NCBI GenBank assembly: GCA_012064415.1
Contig: SSNU01000173.1
Span: 116,280 to 180,279, forward strand
Direction: 5' to 3'
DNA from: Gyrodactylus bullatarudis
Taxonomy: Eukaryota; Platyhelminthes; Monogenea; Gyrodactylidea; Gyrodactylidae
Length of the DNA stretch: 64,000 nt
A program made the translations under genes and the position numbers. The notes under the pieces are model-generated. The model made no database searches, was not told the origin of the DNA, and worked only from the letters and a program-made list of their open reading frames with translations. Shown in pieces: positions 36,326 to 47,669 of this stretch; position 1 is the first letter of the stretch, and every line of letters starts with the position of its first letter.

Positions 36326-36715
36326 GCTTAGTAGCTGAAAAAATCGAAAGTTTCCTGGTAATAAAATCTCAAGTGGAACATATCTTAATGTAAACGACAA
36401 TCACCTTGTTCTGGTTGCCAATAGCGATTCTCAGTTGATTTCTCCATCAAGTTAGTTTTTATAAGACACTCATCCAGCATTACCCATTGTATAGCATTCC
36501 AAATTATAATTCAACCAATTCAACGTGAGAATATATAGCATAGGAGTAGACTGTTCAAATATTTCTCAACCATTCCTCTCATTGTATCCATCGTCTATTC
36601 TAGGGGCAGTAAAAGTAATTGTAGAGGTTTACTTACTTTTCATCGTAATCTTCTTATGATTTTTTTCTAATCAATCAAAATATTTTGATCAGTCAGATTT
36701 TTAACAAAACACAAA

Positions 36716-36748
36716 AGAAAGAGTCCTAATGAGGACGAAATACTAGTC
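36716..36748 (+). ncRNA. Decayed hammerhead-like motif
   Basis: GTCC-TAATGA-GGAC stem-loop (36723-36736) followed directly by GAAA (36737-36740) and a two-base-pair stem III closed by a GTC triplet (36746-36748), the minimal form known from Penelope-like elements. The 5' core reads AGAAAGA instead of CTGATGA, and stem I does not pair, so it should be inactive. Confidence 0.35.
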
Positions 36749-38095
36749 ATAGTTTGAAAAAAAACACATTTTTAGGCGGTTTTACTCATCAATAAAGGAG
36801 TGTCCTCAAATTTCCACTTTTTAGAAATTTGAGTTGAAACATTTTGCAAATTCCAAAGAGAAAGTTTTTTAGGATCAGAATAAGACAATCTATTTTCACT
36901 AGGGCCTCAAAAAGGACTATTTGGTCTTTGGTAATCTTGACAAAGGACTGGCTGAGTTTTAATAATCTGAAGAAAAAATCTGCTTATCTAATCCTATTTA
37001 AAAGATAGCTGGTACTATTTCTGTACTAAATTGTTGCCCAGGGACTTTATTGTACTATTTTTCAAATTTAATCTCAGAATATTCCTCAACTAGCTACCAA
37101 CCACAATTCTCGATGAATTGATATTCCTGATATCGAGCTTCATCATCTAAGAAAATAGCATCTAGATCGTAGCTCTTTATTGGATAATATTTCTTCATGA
37201 ATTTCAAATTTCAACTACAAGGATATACAATGTATGTATTTTGTAAAATATGCACAGAACAGTTGAAATATGTCATTTTCTATCATGGAAAAAAATTTGA
37301 ATAAAAATCAGGAATTTTGTTGACACAATGTTGACTAAAAATTCTGCAAAAATTTACGGTAGAGGACTATTGTTTAACTCAAAATCCCTTATATTTTCTT
37401 GAAAGTACTTTTTTCTACTTATTTTTCAGTTTATGAGATAATATTTTTCATCTCTTTTGGTACTATTTTTGAGACCTTAATTATCACAAAAAACTTTGGA
37501 TAAATTTGTGATTTTTCAATTTTCAAAATTGATCAACAAATAAAAATCTGATTCAGTATATTTGATTTCTTCGTGATCCTAAAAATCAACTTTTGGTCAC
37601 TGTCTCGCTTTCCCATCAGCAAAAATTTTGAACTCGAAGTGGATTGGAAATGCATATTTTATAACTTCAAAAATTGATTATTTCAAGTTTTAATAATCTG
37701 AGCACTAGTAACTGGAGGAATCCTGAAATAAAGTTACTCCAATAAATCTTTAATCCCATTTTTTATGATCTCGTGTTGTTAGAAAAGTAAGAAACTTTTC
37801 TCTTCAAGACAAATCAATGACAAACGATGTTGTCAACCCTGACAGGTAATAACAGAAAAATATTTTATCTCTTGAGATTATTATTGGAAAAATAAATAAT
37901 ATTAATTAATACATCTATATATTAGAGCAAAAATAACAAATCTACTGTTCCTGCATCTAAACTTTGTTGATCTGGTATCGTGATCTAGTTACTAGTCGCA
38001 GATGTATTTTACTTCTCATATATTTTTCTTCCATTATGTCTTCCAATTTGAGTAATGATCTGATGAATCTTGAGTTGTAAGAGAACTATACAACT
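36749..38095. other. AT-rich region without recognised genes
   Basis: A block near 37,560-37,640 (GATCCTAAAAATCAACTTTTGGTCACT) is family A interior sequence. No gene seen. Confidence 0.4.
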
Positions 38096-38097
38096 AA

Positions 38098-38500
38098 AGC
38101 TAATTTATATGAGGTTGGGAATCTATGAATTTTACAGAAATCTCGATATTTTCATCAAGAATTCGAATTTTTTGGAATCCTACTCATGTTTCCCACATTT
38201 ACCAGTGAAGAAAAAGAGTTCTGAAAAAATGAAGATGGGAATTTATGCTTTTTACAAAATTATGAATTTTTTCATCAAGAAATCGAATTTGATCAAGATT
38301 TTTTGGAATCTAGATCGTAGGTTCCACTTTCATGATCTGAAGAAAAAAATTTGAAAAAAATCAAATTTTAAGAAAGTTATGGCATATTTCAAATCTAGCG
38401 ATGGCGCCGGATTCCCATTTTTTTGAACTTTGAGTTAATAATTTTTGTTGATTTAAAAGTGAGAGAGGGATCAAAGTTGATTTTCAGGATCACGATTAGT
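38098..38500. mobile_element. Family A fragments, two nested left ends
   Basis: CTAATTTATATGAGGTTGGG at about 38098 and ATGAAGATGGGAATTTATGC at about 38228 mark two family A ends, one inserted in or joined to the other. Confidence 0.6.
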
Positions 38501-38518
38501 CTAGTTAAAAGATAAACA

Positions 38519-38912
38519 AAATCAAGTTAGGCTATTCAGATTTTCCTTTGGACCCTAGGGTCCAGAGTTATAACATCTTATAATGTATTATTTTTCAATA
38601 AAGTATTCATTCTCAAGAGTTAATAATCTATTTGTATTTTTAATGATATATACACTAGGATGAGACATCAATACCACGTCATTGTATAGAGTTCAAGGTA
38701 AATTGCTTTAATTTGGTTGGTTGGAAATATTCAATCCAATCAGAATGCACCACGTTAATTCATCATTTTATGTGTGACGTGGGAAATCAAATATCTCATT
38801 TAGTAATGCCAAGACGTGTAATCGTACTATTAGCTCTCTACTTCAAATTAAGAACCGAGAAGAGTTTTGATTTTATTGAACTTTTGATTATTTTGAGTTT
38901 TCGAGTATTAAT
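38519..38912 (+). repeat. Left arm of a 393-bp inverted repeat (partner 42768-43160)
   Basis: Nearly identical in reverse complement to 42768-43160. It runs from AAATCAAGTTAGGCTATTC to TTTCGAGTATTAAT. Confidence 0.9.
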
Positions 38913-39029
38913 AAAAATATTTATTGAGAATAATTATCTAAAAAAAATTTTTTATCGTATTATTATTTTTGGCCCTAATTATTATTATTAGACTGAGTAA
39001 CTGATTTCAACATGAATATGTAAAAACAT

Positions 39030-39090
39030 TAAATATTCTCATTATATTAATTAATTCTAGATGTTACATACTTGTTCACAATTTTTATAC
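39030..39090 (+). repeat. Inner inverted repeat (partner 42345-42405)
   Basis: ATTAAATATTCTCATTATA through TACTTGTTCACAATTTTTA recurs in reverse complement at 42345-42405. It is nested in the larger 38519/43160 pair. Confidence 0.8.
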
Positions 39091-39329
39091 TCATTAGTAG
39101 GAGAAAGGTTATCAAATTGACGATAAATGAGCATTAATATTAATAACATTTTGGAATAAACTATCTTTCCCTTCATAACTCCTTCAGTTATGGATGAATA
39201 ATTCTTTTTTTAGTTTCTCAACACTTTTTTATCCTGACAAGACATGGACTTGATTAAAACAAATTAGACTCTTGAATTTTTCAAGAAACAAATACTTCTA
39301 CCAAAACTAGCTCTACGAATGCATAGGAC

Positions 39330-39700
39330 CACAGGAATCTATTCAAAAACTCACACAACCCACATAAAAATATGAAAGTATACCCACGCACAGTCTCAAT
39401 CATCTCTCATCACATGCACATCACGATGAACACAAAATATCAGAAAAAAGCAATACAGAGTAATATCCACTGATGCACATCCGCACTCACCTAAGAAGAG
39501 GTGAAGAAGAAGGGCCAATCAGATCCATTCTTTGTTAATAAAAATTTTTGTATATAAATATGGCATGTAAAAGCTGATGAGTATGCCATGAAATAAAGCG
39601 CTATTCTTTAACAAACTTGGCATCGCCTTTCTTCATGAATCTCCCTATTGCTCAGGTTAAATCAGAGATCACCCGACACCTCTCTGACAATAATTTCGAG
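39330..39700 (+). mobile_element. Leader and ORF start of an unrecognised retroelement-like family
   Basis: A C-richer stretch leads to a TATA box (TATATAAATA, 39551-39560), then hairpin ATGGCAT..ATGCCAT, AATAAA (39592-39597), the block CTTGGCATCGCCTTTCTTC and an ATG at 39635 opening MNLPIAQVKSEIT. The block after AATAAA and the ORF start are shared with 13747-13860. TATA plus polyA signal within 50 bases resembles an LTR U3-R-U5 layout. The downstream ORF is soon lost in family A sequence. Confidence 0.45.
39570..39609 (+). ncRNA. Hammerhead-ribozyme-like motif, copy 2
   Basis: Core CTGATGA at 39574-39580 and GAAA at 39590-39593. Stem I pairs AAAG (39570-39573) with CTTT (39606-39609). Stem III pairs AUA with UAU around AAGCGC. 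The triplet is AUU ending at 39605. Stem II could have only two pairs (GU with AU). Stem I differs from copy 1 in sequence but is also complementary. A competing hairpin ATGGCAT/ATGCCAT overlaps. The TATA box at 39551 would start transcripts near 39580, so the whole motif would be in read-through RNA only. Confidence 0.4.
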
Positions 39701-39704
39701 ATTT

Positions 39705-40135
39705 GTTCCCCATTTTCGAGAGATTTTGAATTATCGAAATTTCATTGATTTTCAAGTAGTGAAAAAGATCAAAAATTCGAAATTCAGCTCCCAATCGATA
39801 ATGTGATTATTAATCAGATAGTTTTCAGCTGAATTGATTTTTTTGTCTAATCCTGATCTTGAAAGAACTCTTTTGGTCAACCTCCAACTTTCAAATCATT
39901 AAAAATTTTCTGTTCAAAGTTCGAAAAAATAGGCTTTTGGAGGCAAATTAAAATTTGAAAATTGACCATATTTTTCATACAAATAAGATTTTTTCAGAAT
40001 TTTTTTCTTTCAATGATGAAAGTGGGTAAAACATGAGTAGGATTCCAAAATATTTTCAACATATTCGAATTTTTGATGAAAAAATCAGATTTTTGTAAAA
40101 ATCATAGATTCCCAACATTATATCAACCGACTTTA
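39705..40135. mobile_element. Family A element, right end intact
   Basis: Interior blocks (TTTTGAATTATCGAAATTTC, TTGTCTAATCCTGATC) and a right end ATAGATTCCCAACATTATATC match the 49957 and 53608 copies. The left end is absent, replaced by the retroelement leader. Confidence 0.7.
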
Positions 40136-42055
40136 TTATTATGATTATTTTTTCTCGGTCAGCAAAATTCAAACAATAATATGGTCCAACAACTAAAGAT
40201 TTAAATTGGTAAACTTCTAAATATGTCGTCATACGTACGCAAGTATCTATGCTGCAAAAAGAATAAATAAAATAAATCTGTCTTTCTGATTTCCATTGAG
40301 ACCGGAATTTAAAATTTCAACTTTGGGTTTTTTGCTACAAACGAGAACTGATAACATAATGGGTTATTTGAATAATTCAATTCCAAAATATCCTCAGGAA
40401 CAGAAATATCCTCTCTATTCTATAGGAATAAGAATTCCTTTGTTTCAATTCTGACAAACACGTTTCTTAAGCTTTGTTTAAACAATAACAATATACATAT
40501 AAATTTTAATTAATTCAAATTATCAATCTTGAATAGTGTTTTTTCCATTATTCTTTCCTAATGAAGTTGTAGCAAATTATGAATATATTAAAGGTTTGAG
40601 TTGAGCATTGTTTTTATACTACGAGTCCAACTTTACCTTGGCCTGGTATGAGAAAAGTTTTGAATAATTTTAGTCTATTTGTCAATGGGAAATATGATAA
40701 ATTGTTTTTTTTTTAAGTGAGGATTAATGCCATATAATACAAATTACCTAGCTCATATCGGAAATTATTATTAAAATATTCCATAGCAAAAGGAAATAAA
40801 ACAGCAGCCATAAAAAATGTATAAATCATCATTAGTTGATTTTAAAAAAATCTTGAGTCTATTGGACTTGCTGGACTTGGTATATTCTATGATGATTCTG
40901 ATAGTAAACAATATAGTTAGTTAACAATATATTTTCGATAGTTTCTAACAATAGTCAGAAAAGAAGCGGATAGTTTCCCCTCAATTCTGAATGGTGGATT
41001 TTATACGTTGGCTCCGAAATTAAAAAGGGTGACTTCTTCCGTTTAGGAAACTCTTAATTAGGTTACCCGCGTACCATTGTTACACCAGTGAGATACAACA
41101 CTCTTTCGAATGATAATTTGATCTCAAAGAATATGTACAATTCAGTAGTGCTTATCAAAGAGTTAAAGACGGGTAAAATGTAGTCAAATATTTGAAATGT
41201 TTTTTAAAGACCTATTTGCCTAAGTTGTAGAAAAATGAGAAATATATCTATATCTATCGTAAATTACACTCAGATAATATGAAGATGGGAATTTATGATG
41301 TTTAAAAAATTTTTGCATCAAGAAATCTAATTTCATAAAGATTTCCCAGGGATCTTGAATCATCAAAATAGGCAAAATGACCAAAATATCAAATTTCAAC
41401 TCTCACTCGATAACTGGGTGATTGTCAAAATCTGATTCAGCTCCAGAATATCTTTTTCTGTAAAAGTTAAATAAAAGAATAGAAATTTCAAAAAAAAAAT
41501 CGTTTTTCATGAATATAACAAAAAAATTTTATCGACAGATGATTATTATTGAGCTCATCTAATGGCCATTAAATATTTTTAAAAGTTGAAGCATAATGAA
41601 CTCTACCGAAATCAGAGTGAGGAACAAGAAATGGAAAATTCTAATTCTACCACGCCAAAATCCAATTGCACCAATCAGCGGAGGGGTCGGTTTTTTGCAA
41701 TCAAGAAAATGTAAATAGCTGTAATGAGTTATAGGAATTGAAAATCAAAATACCATTTATACTACACATATAATACCAATTCATGCAGAAGAACATCCTG
41801 TCCTTCGCTCTCTCCCTCTCTCTCTCTCTCTTGCTAGAGTTTGGTCTGAGAATTCAGAAACTATAAAATATTGCAAGCGGAAAAAAAAGTCTAACCCATA
41901 ACATAAATTAGAAATAAGCATATCTCGCTGAGAAATAAAATAATTTATGTTTCAGAATGATGAACATTTAATCAGAGTTTATCTGAGAAACATAGTAACT
42001 GCTTCAATGAATTCTTAATCATCTTTGTTCTACAAGTAAGATTATTAGTGAATAG
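40136..42055. other. AT-rich region with a family A fragment and a CT run
   Basis: A family A left end (AATATGAAGATGGGAATTTATG) begins at about 41276 and fades by 41,450. A (CT)n microsatellite lies at about 41810-41833. No gene seen. Confidence 0.5.
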
Positions 42056-42180
42056 TACAGCACCTATACTTACAAAGGTTAACTATAGAAATATTTCGTT
42101 CAAGGTGCCTAGGTAATATATCCCACAGGAACGTCTTATTTGGTAATGGATTAGCCCATGTCGCTGTAATATTCATTAGT
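42056..42180 (-). mobile_element. Single family G arm
   Basis: Matches the reverse complement of 33399-33535 including the outer flank GTACAGCACCTATACTTACA. The second arm is missing; the hammerhead-like sequence follows directly. Confidence 0.75.
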
Positions 42181-42243
42181 TAGAAAACCTTAGGGGTACG
42201 CCAGAGCATATAGAAGTAATCCGAGTTGCATGGGCATTGGACT

Positions 42244-42300
42244 ATGCATACTGACAAGTCCAAAAGAGGACGAAACGCGCGTATATGTCTACCACATATG
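42244..42300 (+). ncRNA. Hammerhead-like motif with a mutated core (G8A)
   Basis: CTGACAA (42251-42257), stem II GTCC-AAAAGA-GGAC (42258-42271), GAAA (42272-42275), short stem III ending in GTC (42287-42289), and stem I pairing TATG..TA with TA..CATA through an internal loop. The only core departure is A for the invariant G8, which acts in catalysis, so this copy is probably dead. The short stem III and internal-loop stem I fit hammerheads found in Penelope-like elements and retrozymes. Confidence 0.5.
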
Positions 42301-42344
42301 TATTATAGAATATTTCTAAATATATTCTAAGTATATTTCTAAAA

Positions 42345-42405
42345 AAAATTGTGAACAAGTATGTAACATCTAGAATTAATTAATATAATGAGAATATTTA
42401 ATCAT
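42345..42405 (-). repeat. Inner inverted repeat (partner 39030-39090)
   Basis: Reverse complement of 39030-39090, from AAAAATTGTGAACAAGTATG to GAGAATATTTAAT. Confidence 0.8.
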
Positions 42406-42477
42406 TAAACCTACTAGCTAAGTGTGGTCACTGGTTATTACTATATCCTTGTGAATCTAACTTGATGGAGATTGTAA

Positions 42478-42613
42478 TGATTTTTTGGCCAAAAATATTA
42501 TTGATGCAAGCTTTTATTCTGAGCTTCAATTTAAACTCCGAATCGTTTAGAAATCTGCCAACCTAATAAAGGCTTGAAAATATTGATTTGTAAATCGGCA
42601 CCGAAAGGATTAA
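42478..42613 (-). mobile_element. piggyBac-like MITE, diverged partial copy
   Basis: Ends CGGCACCGAAAGGATTAA and contains GGCCAAAAATATTA and GAGCTTCAATTTAAACT in family order. The other end is not recognisable. Confidence 0.6.
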
Positions 42614-42767
42614 AAGTTGAAAAAAGAACGCAAACATTGCAGTAATAGATGTGGAACGCCCACTTCACTCTACCCATGAATCATTTCAAAATATTCTTGT
42701 AATTACTTGAAAGTAGACATAATATTGTGTTTCAACCTAAAAATTTAGTTGAATTTTTGACCATCCA

Positions 42768-43160
42768 TTAATACTCGAAAACTCAAAATAATCAAAAGTT
42801 CAATAAAATCAAAACTCTTCTCGGTTCTTAATTTGAAGTAGAGAGCTAATAGTACGATTACACGTCTTGGCATTACTAAATGAGATATTTGATTTCCCAC
42901 GTCACACATAAAATGATGAATTAACGTGGTGCATTCTGATTGGATTGAATATTTCCAACCAACCAAATTAAAGCAATTTACCTTGAACTCTATACAATGA
43001 CGTGGTATTGATGTCTCATCCTAGTGTATATATCATTAAAAATACAAATAGATTAATAACTCTTGAGAATGAATACTTTATTGAAAAATAATACATTATA
43101 AGATGTTATAACTCTGGACCCTATGGTCCAAAGGAAAATCTGAATAGCCTAACTTGATTT
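42768..43160 (-). repeat. Right arm of the 393-bp inverted repeat
   Basis: Reverse complement of 38519-38912 with very few differences. Sequence outside both arms is unrelated. Confidence 0.9.
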
Positions 43161-43460
43161 TCAGAGCCGAGAAACGCTCTGGTTAACTGGATTTTCTTTC
43201 AACTGCCAATCAAGATCAATATTGCCGAAATATAAAAAATAAATTCTATTGAAATGCTTCTATGGATAGATAATTATAATTAATTAATTAATCAAGAAGA
43301 AAAGAAAAAACCCCATTTCTTGTAAATTATTCAAGATAGATATACACAAGACATACATAATAATTATTATTATCCAGATATATTTTCTTTTCTCAACAAG
43401 TAAGTAGTAATATCAATGTGTAAGTAATTAGATTTCTTTAGTCCTGCTCTCTCCCACTGG

Positions 43461-43627
43461 TATATAAATAGGGATGGTGAATGAACACTGTGTTTTTTCT
43501 TGGACATAAAACTAAGGAGTCTACATCTGCTTCAATGGATGAGATGCTGTCCAAACAGCGAGAAAAAGAAGAAATAATGATGATGAAGTGTTACTTCCAC
43601 TTGAGGAATGAACAAAAGCTAGATTAG
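43461..43627 (+). promoter_or_regulatory. TATA box with a short downstream ORF
   Basis: TATATAAATAGGG at 43461-43473 is a strong TATA box preceded by a CT-rich stretch. The ATG at 43481 opens 48 codons (MNTVFFLGHKTKESTSASMD.. ending NEQKLD) to TAG at 43625-43627. That ATG sits near or just before the expected start site; a second ATG at 43535 would be safely downstream. It could be a first exon or a small retroelement leader. No family recognised. Confidence 0.3.
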
Positions 43628-43900
43628 TATAGTGTATTATTTACGATATAGAAGTGATAAAATTAGCCTTTCAGATTATTATTTTACAATAATATAATAA
43701 TACTGAACAAGTCAATTTATTAACGAAAAACAACCTCTGTAAAGGGTTATGTAACTGTTTCGACATTAGAAGGATAGATTAACCCTTCATGTCTCATTGG
43801 TCCACTAATGGAATATTCCATTTTCTTGAGCGACATTGTGAACTGAAAAAATGCTAAAAAAACTAATTCCACTCCTCATAAGAAAGGAAATTTAAAAATA

Positions 43901-44402
43901 GTTAATATGAACATGGGAATTTATGATTTTTACAAAATTTTCATCAAAAAATCGAGTTTGATCAAGATTTTTTTAAAATCGACTTTCAAGGAAATCATGG
44001 CGTATTTCAAATCTTGAATTAGCGCTAAATTCCCCTTTTTTGAACTTTGAGTTGAAAAATTTAGCTGATTTCAATGTGAGCGAGTAATCAAAATCTGATT
44101 TTTAGGACCGCAATTAGACAAAGAAATCAAAAAGGCTGAGGATCACCCCATCTTCGTGGGTAAATTTATTTTTTATTTTTTGATCATTTTCCCTACTTGA
44201 AAATTAATGAAATTTTTTTGATTCAAGATCCCTAAGAAATGACGGATTTATCTTCCTTTGATAATAATTTTTCTTGTCTTATTGTGATCCTAAAAATAAA
44301 CTTTTGATCACTCTCTCACTTCAAAATCTTGATCAAATCCTATTTTATGATGAAAATAATGAGAATTTTGTAAAGATCATAAATTCTCATCTTAATATTA
44401 AG
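43901..44402. mobile_element. Family A element, complete
   Basis: Left end GTTAATATGAACATGGGAAT and right end AAATTCTCATCTTAATATTA, about 500 bases apart, with inverted arms (ATCAAAAAATCGAGTTTGATC and its counterpart near 44,330). Confidence 0.75.
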
Positions 44403-47400
44403 CTATGTATAATTCATAAAGATATCTTGTCACTGATGCTAACCAAAGTTACTTGAAGAAGATTGGTTTTTTGTAATTGTAATATTTTTATTTACTGAGG
44501 CCTTAGAAGAAACTAAAATATCTATCCTATCGTGAAACATTAGCTGTAAATTTCGATATGACCTGCTCGATATCTCTCATAGTTTAGAATATAACTGGTT
44601 TTAGAGCCAAAAATGCCAATTATCTCTTGAATGATAAGTCAAAAAAAACTGAATTTAGATCAGCGTAATTATTTTTTTGTGATTACATGTTTTCTAGTTG
44701 GTGTGATGAAAACCAAATAATTTGAAACATGAAGGGTTAAAGTTTCACAGTGATATTTCTACCAAGACCAAATAAAACTTGAAATCATAGAAGAGAGAGA
44801 AATCAATATGGTGAACTAATTAATTATTTTCATTCTCCATCTCTTTGATCACGATTCAGGTCAGACAGACTACAAGGTGCTAAAAAGCTAAGCTGGTAAA
44901 GAAAAAGAAGCACTTTTTCTAATTGGCCACTATCAAAAAGCTACAAGTATTCTGACACTAGTCTTATTCACAATAGAAAAATAAATGGAATGCAAATTGT
45001 AATTTAAGGGGAAATTGCTGGAGCCAATGAGAACACGTGGGTAATTCGAGAAGCTGTGCCTTTAAAGTTATTAATCTTCTTCGTAATCGTAGTAGTTTCA
45101 AAAATAAAGAGAAAATTTCATATAGATTTAAAAGTACAAATATAAAGGGGATTACTATTGTGAGAGAAAAGTCTAGAAAACTTGAACAAAAACTATAAGA
45201 GGATTAGGGGGCAATTAAAATTCTTTTAGGAAGGCAAATTTGCTACATAGTAGACATGTATGAAATTTCAAATAATTGATAAATAGAAGGAAAAATGAAA
45301 AAACACATAGTGAATTTCCTATTCAATCCACTTTGAGTGATTCTACCTTGATTTTCCAAGCCATATCTCTTAAAATAACAGAGTTCAATATTTTAAATCT
45401 AAGCTCATTCAATTTAACATCATTCGATGCAGAATATAGTGTATAGTGATAAATCGGAACTCATATTCTATCAGAAGAATCCTAGTCCAAGTCTCCGTGA
45501 AAGACAGGTCCGTCCAAATAACCCAAAATTACATAAATGCGTTTAGTTAAATTGGTTTCAAATTTAATCGTTAAAAATCAAATGTGTTTAAAATAAATAT
45601 CAGGTTTAGTAAATTAACTTTCTCGATACCACGACCAAAAAGGTAAAATTGGAAGTAATTTACAAGAAATTTCATTAAGTGTAGTCATGCTTCATATTAT
45701 TCAGTCCATTATTTAATCAGACTTTAATTTAAATTTACCCTCGTCAATGATAGAAAAAATGATCCGAAATGTCTTCTTAATTTATTGTATAGCTTTTGCT
45801 TCAAAACTTTCTTTCTCTTCTTGTTCTTAGAATTTGAATTAATCTCTCACATGTGTAATATCAGTTTCTGTAAAAGTTATTACTCGCATTTATATCCATA
45901 AATGACTGTGTTTGTATGCGTTGTCTTACCAAGTTTTCTTTTTAGATTAATAAAACAAAAATGAATCCCATAAAAGCCTATTTCTCTATCACGATTTAAT
46001 ATAATTTATTTATCATACATACAAAAGGGGAAATAACTTTGTTTGATATTTTTATCATGCAAGGTGTTATATGATGGGGCCTCTTTAGATGGATGAAAAA
46101 CATTAATCTGTCGTCTTTATAGTTTCAGAATGATTTTCCATAAAATGTCGGCGCCAAAAGATTTTGACTTGGTTACTAACCAACCAATGGTTAAGTTTAT
46201 TATTTGAACAAAATAGTCATGACAAAATCTGGTACTCAAAGGTGTTGTGACTATGAGATTGTGACTAATTTTCATGCATTTTTTGTTTTATTTAACCTTT
46301 GATTTCCCAGAGAATCTTTTTTCATGACTCGCGTTCAACCTTTTGTGAATGGGTCATTTTTTGATCCAAAATCATACTATCTTTGTAGCAGATAGAGTTC
46401 AGGCGATTGTATATTTGAGTTCTAGAGGTATGATTAAAAGTTATCTTACTTTTTACCTTTGACCCTTGCAAGTAGGTTTTCAAAAAAACGTTTTAAACAA
46501 AAATTAATTTTTTGAAAAAATAAGTATAGCGCGAGTTTGACGAAGGATCTTTGCGTATTCCAGGAGATTAATAAATTTCCTATCGAATGGGTGATAAACG
46601 AAGTATTTTCTGAGGCTTGAATAAATAATAACGAGTTGTTAAAATGAGTATTAAGAATGTTCCTGAAATTAATTAATTAACAGATCGAATACTAACAAAT
46701 TTCCTGCACTTATTGCAGAAAAATTCATATTGATCTACTGCCTGAGATTTCTTGTTGAGCTTCATGAAATTCAACATAAATTAAATCTTTCATAGGAAAA
46801 GAAACCAATCAATAAGAAAAATTGATGAATTTCTCTAAGGAAGATACTTGATAAAGTTTTCTTTTGGAAATTTCCTGCATCATTCCTCATGAATAATAGT
46901 AATCAGAAAAAATAAACATGAGCCTCTTGTGTGAGAGTTAATTTCCTGTTAAGAAACAAACATAAAATATGATTGCTCGGTAATTGAAATTTGATTTAGA
47001 TTTTCTTCGTCTGCTAAAGAATAGACAAAGTTTCCTGATATCAATCTTGATAACTATCATCTGTCGTTAAGGCCTTTGGTAGATGGTCATGTATTCATAT
47101 TGGCAAAAGATTTTATAAGTTTTGATCCGTCTTACTGTATCCCAATATTTGCTGTTGTGAAATTTAAAAGAAAACTCAAATTTTTCATGAATACAACAAT
47201 TCTAATCGGTCAAAAAACGTTTTTAATTTGAAAATTTTCATTATATTGTTTATCTTAACATAAGAAGATTAAATTTAGGCTTTACCCTCAAACGGATGAA
47301 AGAAAAATAGCGTGATTTCATTGCTCAAATAATTCGTATAAAACTTTTGAATGATCATTACAAACAGGATTATTACACAGAAAAAATGGGTCTTGTTTTA

Positions 47401-47534
47401 ACAATAAGTAAAACCTATCTCGAAGAATAGAAAATTCGAGAATTATTGAAAATAGAAATAGAGTTGGGGTCCATTGGACCCCAATTTCCGGATGAGGGTT
47501 AATTACAATAAGTCTATGGATATAAATCGTTTTT
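44403..47534. other. AT-rich region without recognised genes
   Basis: Family F interior-like sequence occurs near 47,190-47,270 (GTCAAAAAACGTTTTTAATT). Nothing else recognised in 3 kb. Confidence 0.4.
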
Positions 47535-47669
47535 TTACAATTGGTCTAAGTCATTCTTACAGTAAGTCTAAGATCTATTTGGTGTATCATCAAATATTTA
47601 TCACCTGGCCAAAGTTTTTTGACACCAAGTCTAAGTTTAGAAAATGAAAATTTTTCAAATTTCTGGTGG

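Noticed and set aside
38061..38067. Isolated CTGATGA
   Set aside because: No GAAA at a suitable distance and no flanking stems.
41810..41833. CT dinucleotide run
   Set aside because: Ordinary microsatellite; no gene nearby to suggest a promoter role.
38713..42966. Identical 70-90 codon frames at 38713-38991 (+) and 42745-42966 (-) that look like a conserved protein
   Set aside because: They are the same DNA in the two inverted-repeat arms; identity reflects recent duplication, and no start context or domain supports coding.
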